A stretch of 54,104 bases of DNA, from assembly GCA_007128135.1 (NCBI GenBank), contig SKYA01000037.1:1-54104 (forward strand), written 5' to 3'. Made by a program: the position numbers and the translations under genes. How positions within the stretch are numbered: the stretch's first letter is position 1; each line of letters starts with the position of its first letter. Positions 54,028 through 54,104 of this stretch are shown in pieces. This DNA comes from Paracoccaceae bacterium. Lineage in GTDB: Bacteria > Pseudomonadota > Alphaproteobacteria > Rhodobacterales > Rhodobacteraceae. A model generated the notes under the pieces. It ran no database searches. It was not told the DNA's origin and saw only the letters and a list, made by a program, of their open reading frames with translations.

Positions 54028-54104
54028 TAGCGGTCAATCTCTCCGAACACGACATCCATGGTGCCGATGATGGCGGCCACATCGGCCAGTTGGTGCCCCT
54101 TGGC
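54027..54104 (-). CDS. nuoD: NADH-quinone oxidoreductase subunit D (C-terminal end only)
   Basis: Only the last 25 codons are present. They read [20 protein letters not shown], then EIDR and the stop TAA. This is the universal NuoD C-terminus, which lies near the quinone cavity. The stop overlaps the nuoE start. Confidence 0.95.
   Translation of the reverse strand, partial: AKGHQLADVAAIIGTMDVVFGEIDR

Overview
The window looks like chromosomal DNA of an alphaproteobacterium of the order Rhodobacterales (Rhodobacteraceae). The grounds are high GC content, the order of the complex I operon (nuoD-E-x-F-x-x-G-x-H-I-J-K-L-M-N-birA-coaX-rnj) with Rhodobacterales-type small genes between the nuo genes, several small families I know mainly from this group (DUF2794, DUF6455, DUF5333, DUF5337), and GC-rich intergenic hairpins. 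A gene for an NADPH-type 8-vinyl reductase of bacteriochlorophyll synthesis (bciA) at 23.7 kb suggests that the organism is, or descends from, an anoxygenic phototroph. I see no mobile element, tRNA, rRNA, CRISPR array or phage gene. Species assignment is not possible from the sequence alone.

Layout. 0-3.5 kb, minus strand: smpB (cut by the window edge), a NYN-LOTUS RNA-binding or nuclease-type protein, then a glutathione-dependent formaldehyde dehydrogenase followed by a thioredoxin-fold isomerase and a GNAT acetyltransferase. 3.6-8.3 kb, plus strand: DUF2794, argD, argF, DUF427 and an FAD-linked D-lactate or glycolate-type dehydrogenase. 8.4-10.4 kb is accessory: a small probable outer-membrane protein, a compact lipoprotein subtilase on the other strand, and a four-cysteine DUF6455 protein. 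10.5-12.1 kb: aroK-aroB. 12.3-14.9 kb: a membrane microprotein, a large exported protein and xerD. 15.1-22 kb, minus strand: a thiolase, RNase R, a GNAT, dapE, a small conserved protein and an SGNH hydrolase. 22.1-24.7 kb, plus strand: lpxD, a flavin reductase and bciA. 24.9-30.1 kb, minus strand: a TAXI-type TRAP transporter and an M20 amidohydrolase. 30.2-32.4 kb, minus strand: scpB, scpA and ribE. 32.6-37.1 kb, plus strand: three capsule genes (kpsS, a Wza/KpsD-type export lipoprotein, kpsC). 37.2-54.1 kb, minus strand: the long run from nuoD to rnj.

How the genes work together. The nuo block encodes NuoD (end only) to NuoN of the proton-pumping NADH dehydrogenase, interleaved with four small proteins and followed without a clear break by biotin ligase, pantothenate kinase and RNase J. 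Stop and start codons in this block often touch or overlap. The three capsule genes supply the poly-Kdo linker enzymes and an outer-membrane export component, but the inner-membrane transporter is not here. The TRAP transporter and M20 hydrolase form a plausible uptake-and-hydrolysis unit behind a palindromic site. RNA-decay functions are spread over the window (RNase R, RNase J, a NYN protein).

Four of the convergent gene pairs are separated by strong GC hairpins, most without a U-tract. Two spacers carry copies of the same intergenic repeat. Starts were chosen from Shine-Dalgarno sequences and family lengths and are stated where uncertain. Family names come from recognising the translated sequence; no database was searched.
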